A stretch of DNA of 64,000 nt from the IMG/VR virus record IMGVR_UViG_3300025079_000003, positions 1 through 64,000 of that record. The stretch is one strand, 5' to 3'. This document shows, piece after piece, positions 23,467 to 32,544 of the stretch (position 1 is its first letter; the number at the start of each line of letters is the position of its first letter). The notes beneath the pieces were generated by a model. That model was not told the DNA's origin, made no database searches, and saw nothing but the letters and a program-made list of their open reading frames with translations. Origin of the DNA: a virus. Both the position numbers and the translations under genes were made by a program.

Positions 23467-23517
23467 GGAGAAACCAACTGGGGTCTGAGTTTTTGCATTC
23501 TTAGGCCCCGCCCTCCC
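23466..23517 (+). ncRNA. GC-rich structured RNA element
   Basis: GGGAG (23466-23470) pairs with CTCCC (23513-23517). Inside, GGGGTCTGAG (23480-23489) pairs fully with CTTAGGCCCC (23500-23509), 10 bp with two G-U pairs, loop TTTTTGCATT. It is the most GC-rich spot in the early region and no T-run follows, so it does not look like a terminator. The single-stranded part ACCAACT (23473-23479) also occurs in the leader at 11037 (11073-11079). The remaining 30 bases to the next ATG show nothing else. Confidence 0.5.
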
Positions 23518-23547
23518 AATATAATACCTGTAAAGATTTAGTAACAC

Positions 23548-23739
23548 ATGAAAAAATTTATTGAGTTTGCACTAATTTGGTACAGTCAACAGATGGCCAT
23601 ACCATTTTGGATCGTTGGTCATATACATTTAAGCGTAAACATATATCAAGACATACATGAAATACTAGCTAGCATGGGGTTAAATCTAATCGTACTAGTT
23701 GGGTTTATAATAGACTATAAAAAAAATAAAGACAAATGA
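23548..23739 (+). CDS. Small membrane protein, two TM segments
   Basis: The 63 aa protein has two hydrophobic stretches (about 7-28 and 37-55) and a basic C-terminal end (DYKKNKDK). It is probably an inner-membrane hairpin with the tail in the cytoplasm. The role is unknown; it could be superinfection exclusion or lysis control. It overlaps the next start by four bases. Confidence 0.55.
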   Translation: MKKFIEFALIWYSQQMAIPFWIVGHIHLSVNIYQDIHEILASMGLNLIVLVGFIIDYKKNKDK

Positions 23740-24038
23740 ATTCAAAAGAAAGAAAAGAGAGACCAGTCTATACTGGAGTATTAAAATATTTTCCTGATGC
23801 TATCCTGGAAGTAGCAAGGGTATCGTTAGCTGGGAACAAACAACATCATCCTGATCAACCATTACACTGGGATCGTACAAAGTCTAATGATGACCTAGAT
23901 GCTTTATCTAGACATCTTATAGATGCTGGTAAAATAGATAATGATGGTATACGTCACTCTGCTAAAGTAGCGTGGAGGGCCTTGGCTAACTTACAGAAAG
24001 AAATAGAAAAAGCTTATATAATTAAAAATGACTTATGA
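23736..24038 (+). CDS. dATP/dGTP diphosphohydrolase-like protein
   Basis: The 100 aa protein matches the small phage domain annotated as the N-terminal domain of dATP/dGTP diphosphohydrolases (DUF5664 type). Visible features are YFPDAILEVARVSLAGNKQH (18-37), HWDRTKSNDDLDALSRHL and GIRHSAKVAWRALANLQKEIE. The acidic and His residues in these helices fit a metal-dependent nucleotide hydrolase. Related enzymes trim purine nucleotide pools, in some phages to favour a modified base; no adenylosuccinate-synthetase-like PurZ gene is seen here, so a modified genome is not supported. ATGA-type overlaps join both neighbours. Confidence 0.65.
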   Translation: MNSKERKERPVYTGVLKYFPDAILEVARVSLAGNKQHHPDQPLHWDRTKSNDDLDALSRHLIDAGKIDNDGIRHSAKVAWRALANLQKEIEKAYIIKNDL

Positions 24039-24217
24039 TATACTGGGATATATACTATATACCGTGGGATAAACTTTTATTAAAAGATCCTGCTCGTTAT
24101 ACTGAATGGATGATAATAATGGCAGATGATAAAGGAAGTGCTAAAGAGGCAGGAAGACAAGAAGGCATGGTAACTAAGGTAACTCATCTTAATAAAAATA
24201 GAGATACAAGATTTTAA
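24035..24217 (+). CDS. Hypothetical protein, 60 aa
   Basis: This small protein has an aromatic start (IYWDIYYIPWDKLLL) and a polar end. It overlaps the gene before it as ATGA and is the last plus-strand gene of the module. No family is known. A hairpin GG-A-TATAT/ATATACC lies 11-29 bases into it. Confidence 0.5.
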   Translation: MIYWDIYYIPWDKLLLKDPARYTEWMIIMADDKGSAKEAGRQEGMVTKVTHLNKNRDTRF

Positions 24218-24229
24218 ATATGATAAGGG

Positions 24230-24300
24230 ATAAGAAGGAGTGGGAATAATCCCATAATTTTACAGGCGTAAGATGCCTTAATATTAAATGTTTTACTCCT
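24230..24300. terminator. Branched hairpin between convergent operons
   Basis: AAGAAGGAGT pairs with ACTCCTTTTT (right arm near 24294-24304), enclosing TGGGA/TCCCA around ATAA and AGGC/GCCT around GTAAGAT. The right arm runs into a T-rich tract. It lies between the end of the plus-strand operon and the end of the minus-strand fibre operon, so a two-way terminator is the simplest reading. Confidence 0.5.
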
Positions 24301-24302
24301 TT

Positions 24303-24479
24303 TTATTTCTTATTATATCCTTCTTTAATAATTGTATTCATAGTACCTAGTACTGTAGAATCAGGATTAGGTCTAAAACCACCTTTACCTCCACCTTCTG
24401 AATACTTTACAACAGAACCAGATTCTCTTTTTATACCTGGTTCTACATTACCTAATACTTTATTTGTTTTATTGCTCAT
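24303..24479 (-). CDS. Hypothetical small Gly/Lys-rich protein, 58 aa
   Basis: ATG at 24479 opens 58 codons seven bases after the stop of the gene at 24487. The sequence (NVEPGIKRESGSVVKYSEGGGKGGFRPNPDS) is polar and glycine-rich with a helical, basic end, like the small virion-linked proteins elsewhere in this module. It is the last gene of the fibre operon. The function is unknown. Confidence 0.55.
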   Translation of the reverse strand: MSNKTNKVLGNVEPGIKRESGSVVKYSEGGGKGGFRPNPDSTVLGTMNTIIKEGYNKK

Positions 24480-24486
24480 AATTTAT

Positions 24487-24906
24487 TTATTTCCAGAATA
24501 TACCACCTACAACATCACCTGCTCCTACTGCATTAGTATTACCATTGGCAGATCCTGATGTTAAATTCATACCTATTCCTAATTTAAATGCAATACCAAT
24601 TGGTAAGGATACATCTAAATAACTATCTGCTGCTACACAAAAGATTGCTGCAGGTATATCTGCATTGACTGGTGCACTAGCTTTATCAAATAATCTTACA
24701 AATACATCAGAGCTGGTATTGTTATGTAAGCTTATAGAATACACACTACCTCCCCCTTTTTTTATAAAATCTAAATTAGTTGATGCTGTTGAAATTATTT
24801 TATGAACTTCTAGTCCTCCAAATCCATATTGGTTTGGAACTGACATGCTTTTTGGATAGTCTGAGTTTAGACTAGATGATTCTGATGTGTTAAATTGTAC
24901 TCCCAT
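24487..24906 (-). CDS. Putative virion accessory protein, 139 aa
   Basis: The 139 aa protein reads as a beta-sandwich: SVYSISLHNNTSSDVFVRLFDKASAPVN, AAIFCVAADSYLDVSLPIGIAFKLGIGMNLTSG. This layout (strand, Asp, Pro-rich loop, Pro-x-Gly before the last strands) is common in phage decoration and tail-tip proteins. It lies just downstream of the largest fibre gene. The role is inferred from fold rhythm and position. Confidence 0.5.
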   Translation of the reverse strand: MGVQFNTSESSSLNSDYPKSMSVPNQYGFGGLEVHKIISTASTNLDFIKKGGGSVYSISLHNNTSSDVFVRLFDKASAPVNADIPAAIFCVAADSYLDVSLPIGIAFKLGIGMNLTSGSANGNTNAVGAGDVVGGIFWK

Positions 24907-24925
24907 TTTATTTTATTTTTAATTG

Positions 24926-27900
24926 TTATATGCTAAATCCTATGGCTATTAGCTCTTGTCTTACAAGATTGTAGTAATATACACTACCATTAGATGGCTG
25001 ATTTGATACACTACCAACATAAGTTATTCTTTTTGGTGCTGTACTTGAAAAACTTTGTAAACTTTGTGTATTTACAGTATATGCTAATGCTTCTGGGTTG
25101 TAACTAGTATTATAACCTAAAGCATTACGTCCTCCTGTTTCAGCAAAACCACCTGGACCCATTATTTCTTCCAAGTCATTGTTGGCATTAGTTAGTACCC
25201 TAAAGGCTATACCTCTATATATTGAATTGTTACCAGCTACTCCTTCTAGTGCATTAATAAATCCTCTTGTTGCGGATACATCTGCTACTAATACTGTATT
25301 TACTGAACCTCCAGGCATTCCTCTATCATTCCAAGTATCAGCACCAACTTCAGTAGGACCAGCCTTGTAAGTATTGGTTTGTGGGGGAGGTCCAGTGTTA
25401 GTGCCTGATTCATCAGCCCATGCCATTACAACAATGCTTTCTGCATCTGGAAAATATCCTGTTGAACCTATTGTTGCTACTTGGAAACCACCTTGTGCTT
25501 GGAAACCTAAATAACCAATCGGTCTTTCTTGAGGATTGTGGTACCAATATAAATGACTATCATACATATCTTGTCCATTAGTTGCTGAATTTGTATTACC
25601 ACTAGCAAATGTACCACCTGTTGCATAGTAATCTTGAAGTAAGTTTCTAAAGTTATTAGAACCATTGTAGGCTGTTTCTTTTTGATCTTGAGTTAAAGTA
25701 AATGTTAGAACATCATTAGCAGTTGCAAAATGTACCTGGTCTAACTCTAAGTCAAGCGTTGCATTACTAGGGGTGCCTCCACCACCTGAATCTACTTTAG
25801 TACCTGCAGTAATTCCATTACCTGAAACTTCCATACCATCTATAATACATAAAAAAGAATCATCTACTAATCCTGATGGATCATTAACTCTTCCTGCTTG
25901 ATTTCCACTAGCCAGTCTTAGAGTTTTAGAACCAGTAAAACCCCCATTAGATTTACTTGTTACTACAGGTACACTACTCATTTGTGCTGTCTCTTGAATT
26001 GTGGTAATCATAGATCCTGAAGTATCACTACAGAATACAAAGTATGAATCTTTTGTTACTGTTAATCCACCAATAGTAAATGATTGTGAACCTAAATTAG
26101 GATCTGGATCTCTAACTTCCATTATAACTTCAAAGTTACCACCAGCAATTGGATAAGTTCCTGCTAAAGTTCCTGTACAGTTATTAGTTGGATCAGGAGT
26201 AAAAGTTAACCAACTAGGACTTGGTTGTCCAGAAGGTAAAGGCCATATTTGTACAGCCCCAGTACTATTTGCATTTACTGTAATTACATAAGTTAAGAGA
26301 TTACATGGATGATCTGCATCAGATGTAGTCCAGGTATATGTCCAAGCATCTCCGCCTGTTAAGTTAGGATATGTGTTTGCATCTACTGGATCTTGGGAAG
26401 TCCATATTGGAGGTTCAGCTACTGGTGTAATATTTAAGACAATTGTACCTGGAGCACTATCACAGTAACCATCATTATAAGTATATGTAAATGTTGTACT
26501 TCCATTAAAGTTTGTAGTAGGTGTAAATACAAATGCACCCGTACTTGAATTAAAAACTAATGTTCCTGCTGCAGGATTAGCTAATGCACTTGCTGTATAT
26601 ACCCCTGTATACCCTCCATAACCATCATCTACTGCAGTAACAGTTTGAGATATAGGATTGTCTTCAAGCGCAGTATAGGTTGCATTACTAACAGTTGGAC
26701 ATGTGTTTAAAGAAAATAATTTACAACAAGACTCCCAGTATAACACATATTTATATGCAAAACCTCCTCCAGGGATCTCGTAGTTATGATATTTGAATTT
26801 AAGTGACTCACCATATTTAAGTGTTGATGTAGGATAACCGTTATCAAATCCTGCTGCCCAGCTTATTTTACTATTATATAGATTACCAACAGTACCCCAC
26901 CCAATAGGAAATCTTAGTACATCATCTGCTAGAAATGTTCCTTGCTTTACATTTTCTGCTATAACAACTCCTGTCTGACCATCAGTTAATGTAGTCATAC
27001 CTTTAATTGATCTATACGGTACTGTAGTATCATCTAGTGATATGTATGCATTTAAAAATGTCTGATTCCAATCTGCTGTAGTACTCATTGTAAGAGTATC
27101 AAATCCTACAGGAGGAACAATTGTAGCAACATTTCTAAATTTAACTTCATTAGCAGAACTCGCATCTCTTACTAATACTTCTGTAAGTGTGTCATCTTGT
27201 GTTACAGTATCTAGATATAGTTCTTTTGTTTGTTGTAGACTACCATCATTAGTAAGTTTTTGATTAGTAAAATTAGGATCAGCCACTGGATAATTTGCAG
27301 GAGGTTGAACCATACCACTTTGTATTAATAGTGAACTCTGTAAATTTAATCCATCAGGAGACCATAAAGGTACTCTTCTAAGTGTGCTAGTTCCTGTAAG
27401 ACCAATACTATTTGCAAATCTAAATTTAACTTGACCTGTACTTGTATCTAGTACAAGAACCTTTTCTTGTGTAGCATCTTGAGGTACATCTAGTAATTTC
27501 ATTGTACCTGTATTTATCCACTTACCAGAATTTGTAATTGTTTGAGTAGCAAAACTTGGATCTACAATTGGAAGATTATTATCTTGAACTAATAGAGAAT
27601 CTATTAACGTATTAGTAGTATTAAATGCAGATAATCTGAATGGAGTTCCACTACCATTAATTCCTGGATTGGGAGCCCAGCTAGGGAAACCATTTGGTCC
27701 TCCAGATGTTAAAACATCATTATTATTACCTGTCCCAAGTGCTCCAGAAGTGAAAGATCCAACTGCTGGAACAATAGTACCAGAAGGTGGCTGAGGGTTT
27801 TTATATCCTATAATTAATTCACCAAATTGTAAATCTGGTATTGCCTGATCTCCCCATAAAACTCTTCCGTCTGATACACCTGCGTTGTTTGGATCTTCTC

Positions 27901-28597
27901 TTGCTATAAGTACTTGACCTATATTTGGTAATCCCGTACCACCACCTGATGAAGCAGCATCAAACACAGGACCACTTAAAATAAGTTTGTTATTAACTCT
28001 AGTACTAGTAGGTGGTGAGCTAGCACCAGTAGTAATACTTCCAAAACTAGTATTTACAAATCCATTAACTAAAAAGTTGTTGCCGTTAGTAAAAGTAAAA
28101 CTATCATTTGTTTGTAGTTCTCCATCTTTATCTGCAAAAACCACTTGACCACGGAAATTTGGGAAAGGATTGTTTGGTTGTAACTTAGGAATAAAAACTC
28201 TATCATAAACAGTGAGTGAAGCGGGTTTAAATGATGTGCCAACATATATCATTGGATCTCCAACACCTATTTCCTGACTCATTATAGAATTCTTTATTGT
28301 ATCCCAATTACATTGTCCTGATGGGACAGTATATACAGGAATTATACCAGGTTCTCCAGAATATTTTTCAGTGCTTGTAAATCTACCAAGACCCATGGGT
28401 CCTGTTTGACTACATAACCAACTACCAGCACTAATTGATAAAGCCTGACCTTGAGGAGCAAAACCTCCTGCTGAAGTTTTTGCTCTAGACAAAGCACCTT
28501 TTCTTACAAACTGAAAATAATCATCAGTTGGATTTAAAGATGTCTTAACAAAATTTCTTTTTAATAGTCCTAGTACTTCCTGTACAAATATGCTCAT
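24926..28597 (-). CDS. Large tail fibre with Ig-like and VWA-like domains
   Basis: The 1223 aa protein starts with the anchor shared by the three fibre proteins (VQEVLGLLKRNFVKTSLNPTDDYF). Residues about 60-600 hold glycine/threonine-rich beta repeats. About 632-727 is a cadherin-like or bacterial Ig-type domain (YTALEDNPISQTVTAVDDG ... FVFTPTTNFNGSTTFTYTYNDG). Another Ig-like part follows to about 845. Then FVFCSDTSGSM has a von Willebrand A metal site at 858-862 (DTSGS), with the rest of the domain to about 1223 containing an inserted beta segment. Fibres bind host surface polymers or proteins; VWA and Ig domains are adhesive folds. A TATATTTG box on the minus strand lies at 28613-28620. 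Confidence 0.75.
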   Translation of the reverse strand: MSIFVQEVLGLLKRNFVKTSLNPTDDYFQFVRKGALSRAKTSAGGFAPQGQALSISAGSWLCSQTGPMGLGRFTSTEKYSGEPGIIPVYTVPSGQCNWDTIKNSIMSQEIGVGDPMIYVGTSFKPASLTVYDRVFIPKLQPNNPFPNFRGQVVFADKDGELQTNDSFTFTNGNNFLVNGFVNTSFGSITTGASSPPTSTRVNNKLILSGPVFDAASSGGGTGLPNIGQVLIAREDPNNAGVSDGRVLWGDQAIPDLQFGELIIGYKNPQPPSGTIVPAVGSFTSGALGTGNNNDVLTSGGPNGFPSWAPNPGINGSGTPFRLSAFNTTNTLIDSLLVQDNNLPIVDPSFATQTITNSGKWINTGTMKLLDVPQDATQEKVLVLDTSTGQVKFRFANSIGLTGTSTLRRVPLWSPDGLNLQSSLLIQSGMVQPPANYPVADPNFTNQKLTNDGSLQQTKELYLDTVTQDDTLTEVLVRDASSANEVKFRNVATIVPPVGFDTLTMSTTADWNQTFLNAYISLDDTTVPYRSIKGMTTLTDGQTGVVIAENVKQGTFLADDVLRFPIGWGTVGNLYNSKISWAAGFDNGYPTSTLKYGESLKFKYHNYEIPGGGFAYKYVLYWESCCKLFSLNTCPTVSNATYTALEDNPISQTVTAVDDGYGGYTGVYTASALANPAAGTLVFNSSTGAFVFTPTTNFNGSTTFTYTYNDGYCDSAPGTIVLNITPVAEPPIWTSQDPVDANTYPNLTGGDAWTYTWTTSDADHPCNLLTYVITVNANSTGAVQIWPLPSGQPSPSWLTFTPDPTNNCTGTLAGTYPIAGGNFEVIMEVRDPDPNLGSQSFTIGGLTVTKDSYFVFCSDTSGSMITTIQETAQMSSVPVVTSKSNGGFTGSKTLRLASGNQAGRVNDPSGLVDDSFLCIIDGMEVSGNGITAGTKVDSGGGGTPSNATLDLELDQVHFATANDVLTFTLTQDQKETAYNGSNNFRNLLQDYYATGGTFASGNTNSATNGQDMYDSHLYWYHNPQERPIGYLGFQAQGGFQVATIGSTGYFPDAESIVVMAWADESGTNTGPPPQTNTYKAGPTEVGADTWNDRGMPGGSVNTVLVADVSATRGFINALEGVAGNNSIYRGIAFRVLTNANNDLEEIMGPGGFAETGGRNALGYNTSYNPEALAYTVNTQSLQSFSSTAPKRITYVGSVSNQPSNGSVYYYNLVRQELIAIGFSI

Positions 28598-28627
28598 AAT
28601 ATGTGTTTTTTACAAATATATTAAATT

Positions 28628-31600
28628 TTATGCATATACTGTAATGTTAATATTTGGGTTAATACCACTTGGTGTACCATTAGCACATGTTTTTAATACT
28701 ACAATAAAGCCTGATGTTGTTTTAGTTCTTATTTCACAATATACACAACCACCAGCATTTTCTATTTCTGGATTAGCATTAACTAAATATGTAGCATTAG
28801 ATCTTGTTTGGTTAAAAGTTACTTCATATACATAACCTGTTACAGATACAGTGTTATTTCCAGAAAATAAAGATTTTCCTTGATTTTCAATTCCTCCTGT
28901 GCTCATAGCAAAGTAATCAGTTGGTTGTCTATCTACTGCTACTGCAGCTCCACTTGATGCAGCAGTAAGTCTTCCTTGTTGGTCTACTGTAATAGTAGAA
29001 CTAGTATACGTACCTGGAGTTACAGATGTATCAGAAATTTTAATTTCTATAGTGTCATTACCTGCTGATGTTGTTGCTACACCAGTTCCTCCAGATAAAA
29101 TTAATGTATTTCCATCTGTAATTGAATTTGTAGTTCCAGTATCTCCTTTAGCACTAAATGAATACTGAGCAGTATCTGTCCACGGAACATTAACTACTAA
29201 TTGTTCAGCAGCGTTAATTTGTAATCCATATGTTCTACTAGCTATAGCACTTACTGCATTTGCAGCAACTGTCTGAGTTATATCTGAACTTAATTCAGCA
29301 CCACCACGTGCAGTAGCTGTCATTAAAGGTAATGCGTAATCATTCCATGGTACATTAACTACCATCTGACCTGCAGCATTTAATTGGATACCATATGTTC
29401 TAAGTGCAGTAGTACTTATTGAAGCAGAAGCAACTGTTTGAACTGTATTTGAAAACAATTCAACTCCACCAAGTACAGTTGCTGTTGCAACTGGTAAAGT
29501 GTAAGCTCCAGCATACTGGGGTATGTTAAGAACACCACTACTTAATGTAGCTGCACCTGAAGTTCCTGTCGTAGTTAAACTAACAAATGTTGGTGCTGAA
29601 CCTGCTACAACACTAGTTACATGTCCTTGTGCATCTGTAACTACTGAACTTGGATAAGCAAATGTACCTGCTGTACCAAACGCATTATGATTAACTGTAA
29701 TTGTGTCTGGAGCTGAAGTAACTGAAGTTAATGCAGTTCCTCCTAATACCTTAACGGCATTTCCACTTGCAACAGTTTGTGCAAGTCCTGAATCTCCTTG
29801 TATAGTAAAGCCTTCATAGTAACCAGGCATAGTATTAATTGCAACCTTATAAACATTAGTATCAGTTAGATCACTAAATGCTATAAAGTCTTCTGGTGCT
29901 GCTACTACTGTAGATCTTAAGTTAATATAGTTATCAGCACCTAAATAATCCAAGTTAAAAGTAATTCCGGATGCTGTATTTAGTGTTGTTATACCTAGTC
30001 CTCCTGCAAAATCTACTATGTTACCACTATTTATAGTAACATTTGATCCTGCATCTGCTTGAGTTACCCAAGTATAACCACCTGCAGGACCATTTGCTGC
30101 TGCTGTTAGTCTACCTTGTGCGTCAACTGTTATATTAGCATTTGTATATGAACCAGCTGTTACTGCTGTGTTATCTAAATCAAGTGTAAGCTTTCTTGTA
30201 CCTGCTAAAGTTGATGTTAAACCAACGCCTCCTAAAACTTCTAATATTTCACCATTAGCTACTGTTTGATTTGCTCCTACATCAGAACCAACAGTCCATG
30301 ATGTCATTCCAGCACCACCACTGCTTGCTGTAGTTATTCTTCCATATGTATCAACAGTTACATTTGCATTTGTATAAGATCCTGCTACTACACCACTTGC
30401 TGTGCTGTTTATATTAATTGTATCTCCTCCTGAGTTTACAGTAGTTAGAGTACCTGTAGTATTTCTAAATTTAATTACTTCATCCTTTAAAACCTCTATA
30501 TTAGTACCTGTTACTGAATCTGCAAGCCATCTATAGTTAGTTGGAAAACTTGATAGTAATGATTTTTTAATAGTGCTGTCTGTTGCATCACTAAACCAAA
30601 AGAAATCATCTGGATCTGGTGCAGCTGTGTTTGCAAATAATATTGCATTAGTTGCACTAGCATATGTTATATTTACTGTAGGCGTTAGCGTTGCTGTTCC
30701 TGTTACAGTTATCCCATTTCCACCTGATACTGAAGTCACTGTACCACCAGATGCATAATTAGGAATATTTAATACTCCTGAATTTAATGTTGCAGCTCCT
30801 GATGTTCCAGTAGTTGTTAAACTTGTGAAAGGAATTGTTAACGTAGCTAAATTACCTTGACCTGTTATATATTGAGCTGCGCTTCCTGCCCATGTAAATC
30901 CTAAAGCTGGTGCAGTTGTAGGGTTTGCAACAGTTACATCAAAAGCATCTCCTGCAATTGTTGCACTTACTGTAGTTACACTACCAGATCCTGCCGGTAT
31001 TGCCCATGTATTATCTCCTCTAAGGAATGTAGTATTACCTGGAGTTCCTGTTGCTGATAAATCTCCTGTAATTGTACCTGCAGCTGTTATTGTTCCACCA
31101 GTTACATTTACAAATGTTCCATTAGATGTTGCTACAGAAGTTACTGTACCTGCAGGAATAGCCGGAAAAGTAACTAAGTCTCCCTCTCCATTTATATATT
31201 GAGAAGCTGTACCTGCCATTGTAAAAGATACATTTCCTGCAGTTGTTACAGCAGATCCGTCAATAAATGCATTACCATCAGTTTGTAAACCAACAGAAGT
31301 TACTGTCCCAGTTCCTACTGTAGGAAAGGTTACTAAATCACCTGCACCATTCACATATTGAGATGATGAACCTGCCCAAGTAAAAGCTAATGTACCAGAA
31401 GAAGTAATAGGAGTTCCTGCCACATCTAATGCATTACCAGCTGTTGATGCTGCAACACTTGTAACTGTTCCAGTTCCACCAGAAGCAGTAATTGTAACTT
31501 GGTTTGATCCGTTATCTGATAGTGTTATATTATTACCAGCTACTAATTTTACTGTATCTACACTTGCATCTGACCCTGTAAGTTTTAAATCTACACTCCC

Positions 31601-31843
31601 TCCAGGTGCTTGTATACTACTATAATCATAAGTAGTATTTGCAGCTACTACAATAGCATCTGCAAATTGTTTAGCTGAAATTAAATTTTGATCTACTTTA
31701 GGTAAGTAAGCCATTACATTTAATGAACTATCTCCTTTATTAGATAGTACAAAATAATCATCCTCGCTTGGTACATAAGGTAGAGGTTTTACAAATTTTT
31801 TCTTTGAAAATAGTGTTAAAACATCTTGAAGTAGTGAGCCCAT
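28628..31843 (-). CDS. Repetitive tail fibre
   Basis: The 1071 aa protein has the shared anchor at its N-terminus (LQDVLTLFSKKKFVKPL ... EDDYFVLSNKG, residues 4-37) and is otherwise built of short beta repeats. One unit, GTVTSV ... GSSSQYVNGAGDLVTFP, recurs at least three times. Units of the type SGAATLSSGVLNIPQYA and SYTNANITVDAQGRLTAA recur with variation. Repeats of this kind build long trimeric shafts in marine phages. The end (about 960-1071) is not repetitive and may be the receptor-binding tip. It shares modules with the 540 aa fibre at 33610, suggesting exchange between them. Confidence 0.75.
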   Translation of the reverse strand: MGSLLQDVLTLFSKKKFVKPLPYVPSEDDYFVLSNKGDSSLNVMAYLPKVDQNLISAKQFADAIVVAANTTYDYSSIQAPGGSVDLKLTGSDASVDTVKLVAGNNITLSDNGSNQVTITASGGTGTVTSVAASTAGNALDVAGTPITSSGTLAFTWAGSSSQYVNGAGDLVTFPTVGTGTVTSVGLQTDGNAFIDGSAVTTAGNVSFTMAGTASQYINGEGDLVTFPAIPAGTVTSVATSNGTFVNVTGGTITAAGTITGDLSATGTPGNTTFLRGDNTWAIPAGSGSVTTVSATIAGDAFDVTVANPTTAPALGFTWAGSAAQYITGQGNLATLTIPFTSLTTTGTSGAATLNSGVLNIPNYASGGTVTSVSGGNGITVTGTATLTPTVNITYASATNAILFANTAAPDPDDFFWFSDATDSTIKKSLLSSFPTNYRWLADSVTGTNIEVLKDEVIKFRNTTGTLTTVNSGGDTININSTASGVVAGSYTNANVTVDTYGRITTASSGGAGMTSWTVGSDVGANQTVANGEILEVLGGVGLTSTLAGTRKLTLDLDNTAVTAGSYTNANITVDAQGRLTAAANGPAGGYTWVTQADAGSNVTINSGNIVDFAGGLGITTLNTASGITFNLDYLGADNYINLRSTVVAAPEDFIAFSDLTDTNVYKVAINTMPGYYEGFTIQGDSGLAQTVASGNAVKVLGGTALTSVTSAPDTITVNHNAFGTAGTFAYPSSVVTDAQGHVTSVVAGSAPTFVSLTTTGTSGAATLSSGVLNIPQYAGAYTLPVATATVLGGVELFSNTVQTVASASISTTALRTYGIQLNAAGQMVVNVPWNDYALPLMTATARGGAELSSDITQTVAANAVSAIASRTYGLQINAAEQLVVNVPWTDTAQYSFSAKGDTGTTNSITDGNTLILSGGTGVATTSAGNDTIEIKISDTSVTPGTYTSSTITVDQQGRLTAASSGAAVAVDRQPTDYFAMSTGGIENQGKSLFSGNNTVSVTGYVYEVTFNQTRSNATYLVNANPEIENAGGCVYCEIRTKTTSGFIVVLKTCANGTPSGINPNINITVYA

Positions 31844-31853
31844 TGTTTATTGT

Positions 31854-32198
31854 TTATAAGTACAGAGCAGATAGCTTTACGCTTGTCTGTGCTGAACATG
31901 TTATTGTTATATTACCAGTAGCATCATTAAAAGCATCAACTTCAAAAGGTCCTAAAAATCCTTCCTCACCAGCCGCTAAGCTAAGTACTGCATTTTCTTT
32001 TTTAAGTGTACCCAATAAAGGATCCACTACTGTTGTAACAACTGGAACTACTGTAGCTGTCATAGTTACACCTCCACCATTTTCAACATGAAAAAATTGT
32101 ATTGCTGTATTTGCAAGTGTATCACCACTTACACCTGGAGTAACCGTTACAGGTTTTAATCCAGCTTGAGTTATTTGTTGTGCTGTTAATACTGCCAT
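31854..32198 (-). CDS. Putative virion structural protein, 114 aa
   Basis: This small beta-rich protein (AIQFFHVENGGGVTMTATVVPVVTTVVDP; FLGPFEVDAFNDATGNITITCSAQTSVKLSALYL) has no signal peptide. The pattern of strands with an FGPF-type loop is common in phage head-fibre or decoration subunits. It lies between fibre and basic virion-type genes. Confidence 0.55.
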   Translation of the reverse strand: MAVLTAQQITQAGLKPVTVTPGVSGDTLANTAIQFFHVENGGGVTMTATVVPVVTTVVDPLLGTLKKENAVLSLAAGEEGFLGPFEVDAFNDATGNITITCSAQTSVKLSALYL

Positions 32199-32208
32199 AA
32201 TATTTTAT

Positions 32209-32454
32209 TTATTTACCGTTTACATATCCACTTCTAAAAGCAGCTGACTGAACTGGTTCTGCAGCTCTAGTAGACTTTTGTGGTGGATTTAAATTTGTTT
32301 TCTTTGCTAGCTTAATTCTAGCTGCAACTTTTTTCTTATTCTCAGCATTCTGTAATGATTGTTGAATAGATGTAGGATTATAATATCCATTAGTTGTTTC
32401 TCTGTTATACACCTCTCCTTGCATAGGAAAGGATGCTTTATTTGCTTTACCCAT
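32209..32454 (-). CDS. Small basic protein, 81 aa
   Basis: The protein is polar, Lys- and Asn-rich, with a central helix (SIQQSLQNAENKKKVAARIKLAKK) and a loose C-terminus ending SGYVNGK. It is probably carried in the virion or acts in assembly, as inferred from its place among fibre and basic proteins. No domain is recognised. Confidence 0.5.
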   Translation of the reverse strand: MGKANKASFPMQGEVYNRETTNGYYNPTSIQQSLQNAENKKKVAARIKLAKKTNLNPPQKSTRAAEPVQSAAFRSGYVNGK

Positions 32455-32459
32455 TTTTT

Positions 32460-32543
32460 TTATTTTTTAAGTAAGTGTGATCCATCACAAATTCCTTCAG
32501 AATTCTGCGTGCCACCACATGTACATTGATTTCTATTATTCAT
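32460..32543 (-). CDS. CDGSH-type iron-sulfur mini-protein, 27 aa
   Basis: ATG at 32543 opens 27 codons between two small structural genes, five bases after the former's start and one base before the latter's stop. The product holds CTCGGTQNSEGICDGSH (residues 7-23). CDGSH iron-sulfur domains use C-x-C-x2-(S/T)-x3-P-x-C-D-G-(S/A/T)-H, with three Cys and one His binding a 2Fe-2S cluster. Here Cys7, Cys9, Cys19 and His23 are present and CDGSH is exact; the Pro is missing and the spacing is one residue longer. It is far smaller than the known proteins of about 70 aa or more. It may bind iron or zinc, perhaps as a dimer. Whether it is virion-borne is unknown. Confidence 0.55.
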   Translation of the reverse strand: MNNRNQCTCGGTQNSEGICDGSHLLKK

Positions 32544-32544
32544 T

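Noticed and set aside
23736-24038. 2-aminoadenine (Z) genome
   Set aside because: The nucleotide hydrolase-like protein alone is not enough; no PurZ is present and the polymerase is family B, not the family A DpoZ type.
28613-28620. TATATTTG on the minus strand ahead of the 1223 aa fibre
   Set aside because: No TTG at the expected distance and a leader of under ten bases, so it is not listed as a promoter.
28628-31843. Repeats that could be a CRISPR array or a retroelement template repeat
   Set aside because: Repeats are in frame and vary in sequence and spacing, with no spacers; no reverse transcriptase is present, so a diversity-generating element is not supported.
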